DNA of 64,000 bases from Tamarix chinensis (GCA_030549775.1 CM060176.1:97393815-97457814); one strand, 5' to 3'; positions 12,149 through 25,679 are shown, counted from the stretch's first letter. Numbers and translations are program-made. Notes: a model not told the origin generated them from the letters alone.

Positions 12149-13982
12149 TGTAATACCCCGTATTTTGAAATTTAATGTTATTAAGCTTAATTAATTTATT
12201 AGCGTAATTTGAGGTAAATATTTAATTATTTTAATTTCCATTTGTTTTATGGATTTATCGACGAATTGACTTTATATTTGAATTTAATTAATCATTGTTG
12301 TTGCTGATCATTCTAGATAAATTCGTTCACGATTATAATTTTATTATATTCGTATAATTTTGATTTTCGATTAAAAATATGTATTTTTTTCTTTCTCTTA
12401 TTTTAATTTTTAATAATTTAGATTCATTTTCGATTAGAACTTCTTTGTGTGATTACAAATTTATTTTGGAGCTATATTTTGTTAACGAATCATATTATTT
12501 AAATTATAAGATTTTTGTTTAAAATAGTCAAATTTATTTTAATGATTTTATCTGTAGAAAATATTTCCAATTTTGAATTTATCCATTTCCCAGGTCGTTA
12601 AGATCTTTGAAAAGTTTTAAATTAAAAATATCTTTAGAGCTTATTTATGGATTTCTTTTCGAAATTATTTTTCTTCTATTTTATCCATTTTGGTTTGCGG
12701 AAGACAAGTTTTGGAAATTATTCAAATTAGTCTCAATTTATTAGAATTTGATTTAAATATTTTATTATATGCTTTTACATATTTTCTATGAGGTCTAATA
12801 ATGTATTTTTGTAAATAATATAGATTTTTACGTTCATTGGTAAATTATTCTGAAAATATTTTTAAAATTCTTTATATAGCTCTTATATTGATTTTAAGCT
12901 TTTGGATCCTTACGAAATGATTTGTCGTTAAATAAATTTTAGATAAAATATTCCAAAAATGTTTTTATATGTTTAGTATTTTGTTATATATGTGTATTTG
13001 TAAAAAAAAAAAACAAATCCCGACCGGCCCTAATGCCCTTCTTTTTTTCCTTTTTCTCTTCTTCTCTCCCTCCTTTCTGTTCCCTCTCTCCCCGACTTGT
13101 CCCTGTTCTCTGCAGCCCAAACCCTGACCTACCATCTCCTCCCTGCTCCTCCACACTAACTGACTGCCGGCCACAATGGCCACCGCCGGCGACACCGCAA
13201 CAGAACATAGCAGCAAGCGAGTGCAGTAGCGACAACCTCGAGCAGCAACAGCGGGGAGCTGCAAGTCGCGCTGCCACGTCTAGCCATAGTGAGCACCAAT
13301 CGCCCTCCGATGGAGCTTCCCCGGTCGTCATTCTCCTAATTTGTAACTCCTTGTTTGGTATAAATTCTCGAAAACCCTAACCCTTGTTTTGATTAATTGA
13401 GCATGAATTAGCTTATGATAAGCTAAATTAAATTTTTAATTATGTATATATATGTTGTATGATTGATTCAAAGTGGTTAATTGTAGTGTATTTTGTTGAT
13501 TTGTGAAAAATCGGAATTTGGTCTGGTTATGCCTGAATTTTTCGGATTTGCCCAATTAAGCTATTTTGGGTATATTAATTTTAAGTTACACTTTAAATTG
13601 TATCTAATTTCATGTTGGAACCATCAATTTGAGAAATTTATATGGAATTAATCATAATTGACTTTCTAGGTCAAAATCCGTGTGTGACGAAATTGGATTG
13701 CATAATTGAGTTGTTTCACTTAATTGATTTTATAATATCCTTTGAAATATATTTAGTTTCATATCGGAAGTATTGATTTGGTAAAATTGTGTGAAATTGA
13801 TCGGAATTGGATTTTATAATAGATGTCGTTTGAATTTTTGCTAGACAGGTTTTAGCCTTGCATCTAGCATGAGATAGATGGTAGACATTTATCTTGTATT
13901 CGGTGTGGCGGTAACATTGGGATAGCTTTCGCATTATTCTTTTAAACAAATTTTTTTAGGAGTGAAATTTGGGAGTGTTAAA
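12149..13982 (+). repeat. 5' LTR (about 1.83 kb)
   Basis: The LTR starts TGTAATACCCCG and ends GGGAGTGTTAAA (terminal CA mutated). It contains a CT-rich leader (13020-13330), diverged tandem units of about 150 bp (13560-13850), and the stem-loop module at 13861-13905 followed by TGGCGGTAACATT. Confidence 0.82.
13861..13905 (+). other. Conserved LTR 3' stem-loop (copy E, diverged)
   Basis: CATCTAGCATGAGATA (13861-13876) pairs with TATCTTGTATTCGGTG (13890-13905) at 14 of 16 positions, counting G-U. The loop is 13 nt. GGTGTGGCGGTAACATT follows, as in the other copies. Confidence 0.6.
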
Positions 13983-13985
13983 AAT

Positions 13986-13997
13986 TGGTATCAAAGC
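13986..13997 (+). promoter_or_regulatory. Primer binding site (initiator tRNA-Met type)
   Basis: TGGTATCAAAGC lies 3 bp downstream of the LTR end and has one mismatch to TGGTATCAGAGC. Confidence 0.88.
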
Positions 13998-15390
13998 TTT
14001 TGGTTTTAAAAATCCAAATTTATGTTTTTAAATTTCAAATTTTATTGATCTATAATTTGTTTTAAGTGTTCGATTTGACTTTTGATAAAAAAAGGTTCAA
14101 GTGATTTTTAAATTCAGATGAGCTTGTGAGGATAGTGTGCTTGACTTGTGTTAACTTTGAATTTTATGTGTTGTGATTATTATGGTTTCATAATTATTTG
14201 GCTTCTAAGGGGGGTAGTAACCCCACTAGGTTAACCCTAGTCTTGTAGGTTTGGTGGATTGATAACCTTAAGGTGTACCTTTCCGGAAATAGCATGTTGT
14301 AATATAAATTGTAATATATTTTTATTGAGTTGTTTTAATTTTTGGAATTGTAAGAAACTTGGGTTTGTAACCCTGATGGTAAGGTTTAAATAGATGTGTC
14401 ATTTTCAATTGAGAAAAACATAGAATTTTGATAATGATAATGTTGAGGTTTAGATAGAAGTGTTCAGTTTCATAAGCAGCATGTAGCGTGCCTTATTTAC
14501 CCTCGTGACTTTAATGATGATGTATGACTTTCATTATGTGTTTATATTTTATTCTTCATCGAATAGCATTCAATCGCATGTTGCTTCCGTTTTGTATTTT
14601 GTGTTAGTAATTTCAACATTAATGTATGAAAATTCTTCCTTGTAAAATACACAAATTTTATTTTCTACATGTTAGTGAATGGTAATTTGTTAAGTTTTAT
14701 CTTGTATAAGGAGAACTATTATTAGCGAGTAGTTGAAATAATAATAATAGCAATAATAAAATAAATAAATAAAAATAGTGGGCTCTGAATGCTATAGTTG
14801 CCATAGTAGAAGCATTTGCGAAATAAAGTGTCTAGACTATCATGGTTGTAGTGTAGATTAAGGAGCTTGTTAGTGGAGTCTTTTGGGTTACGAATCTCCT
14901 TTGATCTAGAAGTATGTGGTTGGTGCATATGAGGATCTTTTATGAGTCATTGAGCTAAATGTTAACCTCATCTTCATGTGTGATGTTCTAGAGACATTGT
15001 ATAAAGTTTTGCGTGCATATTATGTATTGGTTGTATTGTTAGAGTTGTGTAATCTTTAGAATCTTTGGTTCCTTCCTTCTATTTGAACATCACATTACAC
15101 GTTTTTCTTATTCTCCTATTAGACTTTATTTTAAGGAATAGTATTTTCTTAACTTATTTTTAACTTTAAATGTGTATTTATTCCTTATTCGAACCCCATT
15201 GTATTTGATTTGCTAAACATTGATTTCCCTTTCTTATATTTTACTTCATATGTCTTGTTTTAATTCAACTTTACTTGGTTTAGTTTTTAAAACATCATTT
15301 TATTCCTCTTCAGATTAATTTTTAACCTATTTATCGCGGACAATATTTTATTAAACTTTTTGGTCAAGTTTTCGTTGTTTCAATTTCGTT
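13998..15390 (+). other. Non-coding internal region of the LTR element
   Basis: This stretch is AT-rich with no recognisable gag or pol motif. The one open frame (14722-14928, minus) is antisense and featureless. The element must rely on proteins supplied in trans, as in LARD-type or internally deleted elements. Confidence 0.6.
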
Positions 15391-15428
15391 GAACTTCGAG
15401 GATGAAGTTCCTTTTAAGAGGGTAGTAA
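15391..15428 (+). pseudogene. Terminal polyprotein codons plus polypurine tract
   Basis: AACTTCGAGGATGAAGTTCC reads NFEDEVP in one frame. This is the usual last stretch of the pol frame in plant Tekay/Del-type Gypsy elements. It is followed by TTTTAAGAGGGTAGTAA (15412-15428), the polypurine tract, which directly abuts the 3' LTR. Confidence 0.65.
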
Positions 15429-16897
15429 TATAATACTCCGCATTTTAAATTTTAATTTTGTCAAGCTTAATTATTTTATTAGTGTAATAAATATTTAATT
15501 ATTTTAATTTTCATTATTTTATGGATTTATCGACGATTTTGACGTTATATTTGAATTTAATTAATCATTATCATTGGAGATCATTCTAGATAAATTCGTT
15601 TACGAGTATGATTTTATGATATTCGTATGATTTTGATTTTTGACTAAAAATATGTATTTTCATTCTTTTTGGTATTTTAATTTTTAATAATATAGATTCG
15701 TTTTCGATTATAACTTTCTTTTGGAGTTATATTTTGTTAATGAAATATATTATTTAAATTATAAAACTTTTGTTTAAAATAGAAAATTTTATTTTAATGA
15801 TTTTATCTATAGAAAATATTTTTGACTTTGAATTTATCCGTTTTAAAAGTCTTTAATATTTTCAAAAATTTTTAAATTAAAAAGATCTTTGGAGCTTATT
15901 TATGGATTTCTTTCTAAAATTAATTTTCTTCTGTTTTACCCTTTTTGGTTTGTGAAAGCCTAGTTTCAAAAATTATTTAAATTGGTCTCTGTTTATTATA
16001 ATTTGATTTAAATATTTTCTTCGAGGTCTTATAATATATTTTGTAAATTATATAGATTTTTATATTCGTTGGTAAATTCTTCCGAAAATATTTTCGAAAT
16101 TCTTTATATAACTCTTATATCGATTTTAAACCTTCAGATCCTTACAAAATGATTTTTTATTAAATAAATTTTAGATAAAATATACAAAAAATATTTTTAA
16201 ATGTTTATTATTTCTCTATATATGTGTATTTGTAAAAAAAAAAATCCCAACCGGCCCCAACACCCTTCTTCTTCTTTTTTCCCCCTTTTCTCTCTTCTTC
16301 TCTCCCTCTTTTCTTTTCCCTCTCTTCCCGACCTGTCCTTGTTCTTTGCACCCCAAACTCTGACCTGCCTTCTCCTCCTTGCTCCTCCACACCAGCTGAT
16401 CGTCGGCCACAACTGCCACCGTCGGTGATGCTGCTGTAGCAGTCGCAGCAGCCGGCGAGTGTAGCAGCAACAACCTTGAGCAGCAACGACGGGGAGTTGC
16501 AGGTAGCGCTACCATGTCCGGCCACAGCGAGCTCATGTGATGGTAGGCGAGCACCGGTCGACCTCTAATGGAGCTTCCCCGGTCTTCATTCTCCCCGATT
16601 TACAATTCCTTGTTTGGTATAAATTCCCAAAAACCCTAACCCTTATTTTAATTAATTGAGTATAAATTAGCTTATGATAAAATAAATTAATTGTTTAATT
16701 TCATATATATATGTTGTATGATTGATTTAGAGTGGTTAATTGTATTGTATTTGGTTGATTTGTGAAAATCGAAATTTCGGTCAAGTTATGTCCGAATTTT
16801 TCGAATTCGCCCAATTAAGCTGTTTTGTGTAAATTGAGTTTATATTACGTTTTAAAATGTATCTAATTTCATATATGAATCATCAATTTGATAAAGA
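15429..16897 (+). repeat. 3' LTR, truncated
   Basis: The LTR starts TATAATACTCCGC (TG mutated to TA) and parallels 12149-13634, including the CT-rich leader at 16255-16560 and the GGTATAAATTCCCAAAAACCC segment. Similarity stops at about 16897, before the stem-loop region. Confidence 0.8.
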
Positions 16898-17869
16898 AAA
16901 TGAATGGATGAGTGAAGATTGTGGCGCCTGATAGAGGGAGTTCAAGTGGCTAAGAATGATCTACCACACTCAAAATTAAAGGTAGAGAGAGAAAGAAAAT
17001 GAGTGGAAGAGGAAAAAAGAATGTTGTTTGGCTAACTTAAGATATTTTACAAATATATATGGAGAAGTCATATCAAGATTGATCACTAAAAAGGGAGTGA
17101 GCCAAGAAATTCTAAGGATAAAAGTGAGTGATTATAATTCGTCTTAATCAATAATTAAAGGTAGAGGAAGAAAAGTCACATTTAATGGCTTAATATATTA
17201 ATAACTATAGGAATAAATCCAAAAATTATAAAAATAATTGTATAATTTTTTTGAATAATTAGATCAATAAACAAATAGTGATCCCTAAAGTTTTGTAAAT
17301 TTTAGATCTCTAAAAGGGTCATTTCATTGCTTAAAAATACATTAAAGGCACATTGGTGTGATGAATAATGACTTTTTTTTAACCAAAGACTTAGTTTAAT
17401 ATTTTGAAAGAGCCTAAAAGACTCATAAAAATATGAATTTAAAATATCTATATTAGAGACAAGTCTCAAAAGATCTCAAAGACCAAAGCAGCTTGAAAGT
17501 TTCACGAGAGTCAAAATTATAAGAAATGCCAAGAAAACAAGAACAAAACCTTTCAAAAATATAATAAATGTTTTTAATTTGGAAAAAAGGTGTAACAAAA
17601 TGTCCAAATAAGATAATATTATTTTCAAACTACGAAGATCATGAACGAGTTAGTTTTTTGAAAAAAGGGTTATGGCATTAAAATTTAATAAAACAATTGA
17701 TTTATATTGATAGGCTTAAGTGATATTATATGGGCCCTAGTTATTATTTGACTTAAATCTTTGAATAAAACATTAATCGCTTACAGAGAAACAAATCTTG
17801 AGCAACACCTCTAGAGTACTACTTAAAAATTTCATTTTAGCAGAACCTATTATCTAAATTAATAGGTGT
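16898..17869. other. AT-rich DNA without recognised features
   Basis: This A-rich stretch follows the truncated LTR. I see no coding similarity and no terminal repeats. Confidence 0.5.
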
Positions 17870-20600
17870 TATGTCACAACCAACACAGAGAGATATAACC
17901 AATACCTAACTCATAATGGCTGTAAGGCTAAAATAGCTCAAACTTGAAGATTAGGTGTGGTTAACACCTACTCTAAGGCTGAAACATAAACCAACAACAA
18001 CCTAAACAAAAGGAATAGAGATTCAAATAAAATAATCAAGGGGTTTTACTACACTTGATCTCCTAACAAGGGAACATAAGAACAGAATAATACAACCAAA
18101 ACAAGAAACACATGATATCCCTAAATAACAATCTTACCCAACCCAAGTAGCTACCACTTTAACAAAACCTATAAGATTAAGATTGTCCATTAAATAGGTA
18201 GGGGACCATAAAATCAAATCCATTAGTATAACAATACTAAGTAAACTTCTACACAACACTAAGCATGTACAAGATACATGAAGCACAAAAAATGTAACCA
18301 AAAAAAATCATGGCATCAACACATCAAAAGTATATGTGATAGCTAAATGCCATACTCATGTCATGAACCTTACCATACTATAAGCCCCTTACTCATTATA
18401 TCAACTTAATCATACTATAACCATTTTATTAATCTAATTTTTACCAAGGGTGTCGACAATATTTAAACACCAACATACCAAACCCAAGTAGTTCATAGAG
18501 GAAACTACCAAACCAAGTGACGCACAACAGCAACTACCACTCTAACATACCAAAAAATCCAATTAAATCACCTGTAAAAGATTTTATTTTATTTTATTTT
18601 AATTCACTCAAGGAGATATAAGAGACAACCTAAAGATGTATAAAGTACTCGAATCATATTGATGCACTCAAGCAACACAATACCCTCCCAACCATACAAG
18701 CCAGATATGTATAAAGTATATTAGTCATACTAGTTCACTAAGGCAATGCAATACTCTCTTTTTTAGGTCTCTTAATCCTTAAGTATCCATGCCTCCTATA
18801 GGTCCCGTAGGTCACTTATAGAATAGATTAGAACTTTAGCCAAAAATTCAAGGCATCCAACAAACCCACCAAACCAAACCAAGGGCTCTTACCATTTCTC
18901 TAGGGTAGCTAATCCTAAAGAGAAAAAATTATCAATATTAAGATTTTATACTTTAAATAGTACTATTTTAATAAGATGGTCATAAGATATTACATAATGC
19001 TTAATAATTATAATCCCATACTAAGCCATTTTTCCTTTATTTATAATTATTTGAGTCAACCTATGGTTGGCATTAAAAATAAAGGTTGAAGCCAATGATA
19101 AGGTAAAAAAAAAATCCACTAAGGTCATCCTACTCCAATTATTCACACTTATGATACATTTTTGTTTGAAACGCCCAAAATGCACTTATAAGTTATTTAC
19201 TCATTAAATTCTCACTTTAGTTCCAAAAATTATTATATTTGATGAATTTCATGGAATAGTTAAATAACATTAAAAATAATTACTTTAACATAAAATAATA
19301 ATTCAAAAAAAATAAAAGTGGAAAAATTTCCATTTTCCTCCTAAGACACAACTAAGCCCATTTAGTATATATAACCCTAATCTTGCAGATCCAACATATA
19401 ATGTTCTAGATGCTTCTTATGCTCTATATTGTATAACACATACTAGGCATATATTCTAGAAAATTTGTTGAGTTTAAGTGAAAAAGCCAAAAATACCCCT
19501 AGAGCATGTAAACATTTATTCACTTATAACTATATGTAAATATGCTCAAATCTCAACACATTATTTAAATATTTAAATAAAACATATGAGGAATTTAATG
19601 GTAAGTTCAAAAATAACAAATGAGGCCTCAAAATGGACAATAATGTGCTTAGCTAAACTATATCCATGACATATGTGTAAATACTCATCAACAATCAACC
19701 TGTTTCTATCATCCTATTATACACATATTAAAATACATAAATATATCATGATCTACTTAAAATTTCATGGTCACAAACATCAAGAAAAAATAACAACACA
19801 TAGTGCAAGCATATTTTTCATGGAATTATAAAGAAGCATAGATTACACTAACATAATATAGAATACCCTAAATATGTTGTCACATATTTAGTATTACTTC
19901 TTTTATAATAAAAAAAATAATAACAAAGAAGCACCAAATTTTCTCCCAAGCTATGGGTGGTGAACCGAAGAGGATGTAAAAGAAGAGTCAACTCTTAACT
20001 TTTCTCCCAATCTAACACTATTATATTCAAATAAAATATAAAAATGATACATATGGGATCAAAAGATGAAAACCAAGTGAGAAAAATGGAGAAAGGAGAT
20101 ATGAGAGGATCAAATTCTCTTAGCTCAAGAACAAATGAGGTGTTCTTCTTCTTCTTCAAATTTTATCTTCAACCAAGAGGGAGGATAAATGAGATAGAAA
20201 ACAACAAAGGTTGAAGCTCAAATAAAAATTAAGAAGACAAGGAAGGGTGAGGGTTTTAGTTATTGATAGGGAAAAGTGATGGAGTACTAACTAAGAGGTT
20301 GCTTAAGCCATACTTAAATGAGAAGGTGATGAAAGATGGTATGATATGTAAGGTAGTAGATGAGAGGTTAAGTGAGATGAGGAAATTATGGCCAAGATCA
20401 TGGGAAAAACAAGGGCACATGTGAGGATATGATTCTAACATAAGAGAAGGTTGGGGAAAGGCCTACAAGATTGAAGAGCCCGCACAAATAAAATAGAACA
20501 GAAACATGAAAAATAACTTTTCATGACACCTAGATAACCCCTAATAAATTTTTAGTCGTCTGCTTGGACTACTTGATGTTAATTATTCTACCACCCTATC
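17870..20600 (-). mobile_element. Degenerate minus-strand LTR related to 1113-5823
   Basis: Read in reverse complement, blocks parallel the 1113-5823 unit. The text near 18770-18830 matches the TGACCTA...CCTATAGG...ATACTTAAGGATTA segment near 4045-4095. The text near 19040-19330 resembles 3660-3850, and 19330-19700 has the ATGCATG/GGGGTATTTT style of the tandem-repeat zone. 19950-20500 corresponds to the leader. Ends are not precisely defined: a TGTCACAACC at about 17873 may be the 3' terminus. No internal domain is attached. Confidence 0.45.
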
Positions 20601-20710
20601 AAGTCATCTAGTGCAACACCCCCAAAATTTACAAGGTTTTTTTTTTTAAAAAACGGAAGCATTTACAATAGAAATATTTTAAACCGTAAATTTTAGGAAT
20701 GTTACCGCCA

Positions 20711-20756
20711 CACTTAATACTAGACCGGTTCACTCCTACCGTTCTAGCATTAAGTG
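20711..20756 (-). other. Conserved LTR 3' stem-loop (copy D)
   Basis: On the minus strand CACTTAATGCTAGA (20756-20743) pairs with TCTAGTATTAAGTG (20724-20711): 14 pairs with one G-U, and an 18-nt loop containing GGAGTGAACC. TGGCGGTAAC follows. Confidence 0.8.
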
Positions 20757-21369
20757 CTAAGGCTAAGAGAAACAACTCAAAACCTTAATACATAATCCAA
20801 ATTCATAATAATGGAAACCGAATACCACAAGTCCTTACACCATCCAAAATACGAGAATTAGTTTTTAGGAAAGAAGATAACGACAATAATAAAATTATTT
20901 TCAAAGTACTAATCATAAATAAAAGATAGGGTAATAAAAATTACAAAGAGAGCCGGCCACGTCACTATTGGAAGGGATCCCGCCCCATCATCACTTGACC
21001 CCTCTTGATGCCCCATAGACATCAATGTCATCATAACAGAAATCTCCTACCTGCAGGAAATCAGATAGGCCTTCTACTCGTTGGAATGAGCAGCACCCAT
21101 GAAACGGATGATCAGTTGCTACGTAATGAGTAAGGTAACCGAGCACTAAGACCAACACATAGCATACAAAATCATAAAGGCAATGCTCAACTTACACTTT
21201 CAAACCACGTATATGATTCATAAAGACATACAGATAATTACACAACTTAATAAAGATTAAACCCACACATAAAGGCCCAAACAGTTCGGATTAATTATTT
21301 AATTAATCTTTTTACCGAAAGTCGATACACACCATAACTTTTATTAAATCCATGTAATCACAGGAACAC

Positions 21370-21640
21370 CCCACTATTTTAGGCAGTGGGCCGGTCACTT
21401 GCGGGACAAGGTCCACACCACTATTATTTGCCAGTGGACTGGTCACTTGCGGGACAAAGTCCACACCACTATTATTTGCCGGTGGACTGGTCACTTGCGG
21501 GACAAGGTCCACACCACTATTATTTGCCAGTGGACTGGTCACTTGCGGGACAAAGTCCACACCACTATTATTTGCCGGTGGACTGGTCACTTGCGGGACA
21601 AAGTCCACACCACTATTATTTTCCGGTGGACCGGTTTGGT
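21370..21640 (-). repeat. 48-bp tandem repeats carrying the CCGGT-CC-ACCGG motif
   Basis: About five copies of a 48-bp unit lie in tandem. On the minus strand each holds the core CCACCGGCAAATAATAGTGG variant. Because 48 is a multiple of 3, several frames stay open and give repeated peptides of 16 residues; these are artefacts of the repeat. A further single motif copy is at about 21722-21755. Confidence 0.9.
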
Positions 21641-22679
21641 TCCTGCTCACATGGGGTTCCACCGTAAGTAATTAATATCTTTTAAGTGTCTTTAACAAAC
21701 TCGGGTTCGTTTTTATTGAGCTCGAGTGCCCCACTATTATTCGCCGGTGGACCGGTTGGACCCGGCTCAATAATCTTTCGCTTTAAGTGATTAATGTCTT
21801 AAATATTTTATTCAAAGATTTTTTCCCAGACACGCATGACTATCTCCATACCAATCCTAGTTCTCGTACATATCCCTAGCTCCACATGACCACTCTTCCA
21901 TGCAAACCCTAACTCCACGTAAACCACTCTCCCATGCAAACCCTAACTCTCATGCAAAACCCTACCTCCACATAATCACACTCCCATGCACCCTAACTCC
22001 ACGTAAAACATATTTCCATGACAACCCATAATTCTCATGCAAAACCCTACCTCCACATAATCACACTCCTATGCACCCTAACTCCACGTAAAACATATTT
22101 CCATGACAACCCATAATTCTCATGCAAAACCCTAGTCATCATGCAACTCCACGCAAAAACCCTCACCCCATACAACTTCATACAGAAACCCTAACACCAT
22201 GCAGTTATGTAGAAACCCTAATACCATGAAATTATGCAGAAACCCTAAAACCATGCAATTATGCAGAAACCCTAACACCAGGCAGTTACTCCCCATCATG
22301 ATTTTACAACCCCTTCGTGCATGTCTTGGGCCACACCACATCATACTAACAACATATTTATACACATCATTCTCATGCCACAATCATTTAACGAAACACA
22401 CCTCAACTTCCTTACATGCTGCATTTATAACAATTACATAATAATTACATAAAATACACGACAGATCACATCACAAGGCATGCATGGCATATAAATCATA
22501 TATAACACAAATGGCCTTATCACCCTTTACCTGAAATATCATCGGTCTTGGAGCAAGCTCCTATACCACTTGAGGGCTTTGAAATGGCTCACCTACTTTG
22601 GGAAAAGTACTAGGATTAGGTTTTTCTTAAGAATGCTATTATTTCTAACTTACCCCAAGACCTTATTTTTAATTAAAGT

Positions 22680-22803
22680 ACTACTATACTAGAATTAAAT
22701 ATACAAAAATACTAGTAGAAATATTAATAGTAAAACTAATGTAATTCAAAACAAAAAGGTGATACAAGGGTTTCTACCCTTCACCAAAATAAAATTAGTA
22801 AAG

Positions 22804-22841
<38 letters not shown>

Positions 22842-23285
22842 TATTATTAATAATAGTAATATTAATAGAAACCTTAATAATAATAATAATAATCAAGCCT
22901 TAAAAATTATGAGGTGGGTTTCGACCCTACCCCTTAATTATAAAATACCATTCAATAATATTAATAACATATATTATTTATAATAATATTAAAATAATAA
23001 GGATAATAATAAGGTTAGTATTATTATTAAATAAAATAGTAATAATAATATTTTAAAGCATAGGTGCGAATGACAACAAAATAATAAAGTCTCTGCCCTT
23101 CCAAAATAATTAAAGATAATAATAAAAATAATTATAATTATAATAGTAATAATGATAATAATAATGAGAATAATAATAAAACATAAAATAATTCAAATAA
23201 TACCTAAAATTTGAAACTAACAACCCTAATTATTTTATTCCTGCTCTCTATCCTGCAAGGAAAATTTAGCCTCAATATTTCATCA

Positions 23286-23345
<60 letters not shown>
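22680..23345. repeat. (AAT)n-rich block within the solo LTR
   Basis: There are long AAT/TAA runs at about 22806-22841 and 23285-23340, with scattered shorter ones. The plus-oriented solo LTR at 25322-29369 has a matching ATT-rich block (26720-26950) at the equivalent place. Confidence 0.85.
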
Positions 23346-24947
23346 AATAACAATAATCGATTAACCATGAATTAATTTGAGTAAAACGAAATAAAGGTAG
23401 ATAAATATAAAGGAAGGTCTAAGAAGGTCTAGGGTTTCACTTTGAGTCAGCAGGAAGCAGCGGCACCGGCGGTGGTGCACGGCGGTGACCGGTAAATGGG
23501 TCTAAGAGGGAAAAAGATGAAGAACAAGAGAGAAAGAGCAAAGGAAAAATTAGAATAAGGTTATGGTTCGGTGGAGGAGGATTATAGGTAGTTTTTGAGT
23601 GGTTCAGATGGCAGTGGAAGTGGCGGAAACGGCGGCGGACGGCGGCTTAAAGGTTTCGGGGTGAAAATTCAAGCGAGACGAGCAACCAACTTAGCACGGC
23701 TATGGAGGCCCGTGCAAGAAGAATCGAGAGGTGAAAATGGTTTAGTTAGTTAGAGGAACTTTCATGGAGGAAAATGAAATGTTTTGGTGGCACTGAGGTT
23801 GGCTAACGACGACGGAATCGACGTCTAAAGTCTCGGTGATGACAGCCTTCACTTAGGGTTTCGGGTGAGAAAAAAATTCCAAAACTCCTACAATCTAACT
23901 ATTTATAGATGGTAGATGCGATAATGGGGTTTTCGAGGTCGGAATGGAGGTATTAGGTACGAGAATTGGGGTGGCCAGTGGCAGTAATTGGGAGGCCAAC
24001 GTTTGGTTTGCTTCGGGGTTTCGCGAGGCTGGGGAGAAGAGACGGGCGAGAGTTAACGTACGACAATTATGCCAATTGATTCCTCGGGTCAAGGGGAATT
24101 CAAAGAGACAAGTAACGGCTGATGAAAGCCGCTGCAGCCGAAGACGCCATTGATGGGGTCGAAGGTTTCATCGCAGCGACGGGGAAAGATGGAGGAAGAA
24201 GGAAGAAGAAAGAAGGTGGGTCAGTCGGCCGAGGAAGGAAAAGAAAAGGGGAGAACCGGGCGGTTCGCGCGCCGGTTAGGCCCTCACTTAACGAGACGCA
24301 GCGTCTCGACATAAAATCGACCAAAACGCCGCGTCTGGGCGCACGCAGGAAGAAGGCCAGCGACGCTGGGCCGCGGGAGAAGAAAGGAAGAAAAAGGAAA
24401 GAGGATTGGGTCGCACCAGGCCCATTCGGCGAAAGAAGGAGGAAGAAAGAAAAGAAAGAAAAGGAGAAAAAAAAAAGAAAGAGGAAAAAGGGAAAAGGAA
24501 TAAAATAAGGTTTTGGGTTTAAATAAATTAATTAGAATATTTTGGGTATTTAATATAAAATATTTATTTAACAAAAATATTAAGTTCCCTTTTTAGGCTA
24601 GTTTAGGGTCTTTTTTTAAAATATTCTTCCAAATTCTTTTGTTTTAATTAGCAAAACACTCTAATTTTCTTCAATTAAATTATTTATAAAATTATTATTA
24701 ATTTCAAACTATTTTCTCCTTCTTATTTTAATAAAATACTTTATTTAAATAAATTCTCAAATTAAAATCTTTAATTACTTAAAATACCCAAATTCCTCCT
24801 AATTAAAATACTTATTAATTTACTCTTGATGTACCCTAATAAATTTTCTTTTATTTTAAATAAATTAATATACTTAATTAACTATTATAATAAATTCATT
24901 TAAATGTACTATTTAAAATTAGCAAATTTTCACGGCATTTCATCTAG

Positions 24948-25321
24948 CCCTAAAGCTTCAATCAGCTACTTGACACCACAAACCATTTTCTCTCATTTTT
25001 AACTTAGTTTACCTAATAATTTATATACCTCAATCCAAACACACAAAATTAACACATCTAACCCATATTATACAACTATACTTTCTATGATTAGATTCGC
25101 ATAGCATATTAAGTTGTGATTATGTTCTTAATTAGGTTTTATAGGAAATAGGGTATTAAATCTTTATTTAAGACTTTTATTACTTGGGATAGTTATTCAA
25201 GTTAGGTTTGATATTTACTTGATACCATTAATATGTTTTATATTTTATGATCTTGGGAGCTTTATGAGGTTTGGAAAGTCTCTCTTCTACTCTATAGGCA
25301 TCTAATTATTTAGTGGGCTGG
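24948..25321 (+). mobile_element. Remnant of an older LTR, left of the inserted solo LTR
   Basis: The segment TTTGATATTTACTTGATACCATT...TTTTATGATCTTGGGAGC (25209-25260) matches, in reverse complement, the fragment near 38700-38830. The same older LTR appears to continue after 29374, so the 25322-29369 LTR was inserted into it. Confidence 0.5.
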
Positions 25322-25679
25322 TGTAATCCCCCCAAAAATTTTAAAAGCCTATAATTTATTAAATTACTTTTATTAGGGATAATTTAACTCTTCAACTTAT
25401 TTAATTTAATTACGTTAAGGATTTTGCCTTTTAAATTGATTTAACTTAATTATTTTGTGGGTTTTAAGCATACCAAATTAGATGTGGGTGTTTAATAAAT
25501 TAAAATAAATAAATTGTTATTTTACCATACTCATTTTTATTTAAATAGGTTCAAACCATTATTTTCTAAAAGCTACCTCCTTAAACTAATCTAATAAGAT
25601 AAATTACTAAAATTTTTATTCTCTAACAAAAATACTATGACTCACCCCATAATTCATTTTAATTATTTTCTTCCCTAAT

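Larger units (their letters stand above)
12149..16897 (+). mobile_element. Non-autonomous Tekay/Del-like Ty3/Gypsy element, 3' truncated
   Basis: Direct repeats at 12149-13982 and 15429-16897 flank a 1.45-kb internal region. A PBS follows the first repeat and a polypurine tract precedes the second. The internal region lacks gag, protease, RT and integrase. Only the last codons of a polyprotein remain, immediately before the PPT. The second LTR stops matching the first at about 16897 (equivalent to about 13634), so its 3' third is missing. The GAACTTCGAGGATGAAGTTCC to PPT transition matches the style of plant Tekay/Del chromovirus ends; that lineage assignment is inference. Confidence 0.78.
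20612..24942 (-). mobile_element. Solo LTR (4.3 kb), minus orientation, TSD TCTAG
   Basis: The plus strand begins TGCAACACCCCCAAAATTTA and ends CGGCATTTCA, giving TG...CA termini. The flanks are TCTAG at 20607-20611 and TCTAG at 24943-24947, a perfect 5-bp target duplication. Read on the minus strand it has the same internal order as the 25322-29369 LTR: leader, (ATT)n-rich zone, GC-rich motif array, stem-loop, and a terminal AAATTT...GGGGGTGTTGCA. There are no internal coding domains, so it is best read as a solo LTR produced by LTR-LTR recombination. Confidence 0.85.

Noticed and set aside
21312..21671. Repeat proteins with 16-residue periods on both strands
   Set aside because: The 48-bp tandem repeat keeps several frames open at once, including the antisense. 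This is a consequence of unit length, not of coding.
24122..24574. K/R/E-rich frame on plus and F/L/P-rich frame on minus
   Set aside because: They lie in the purine-rich complement of an LTR leader; the composition is low-complexity and no domain is visible.
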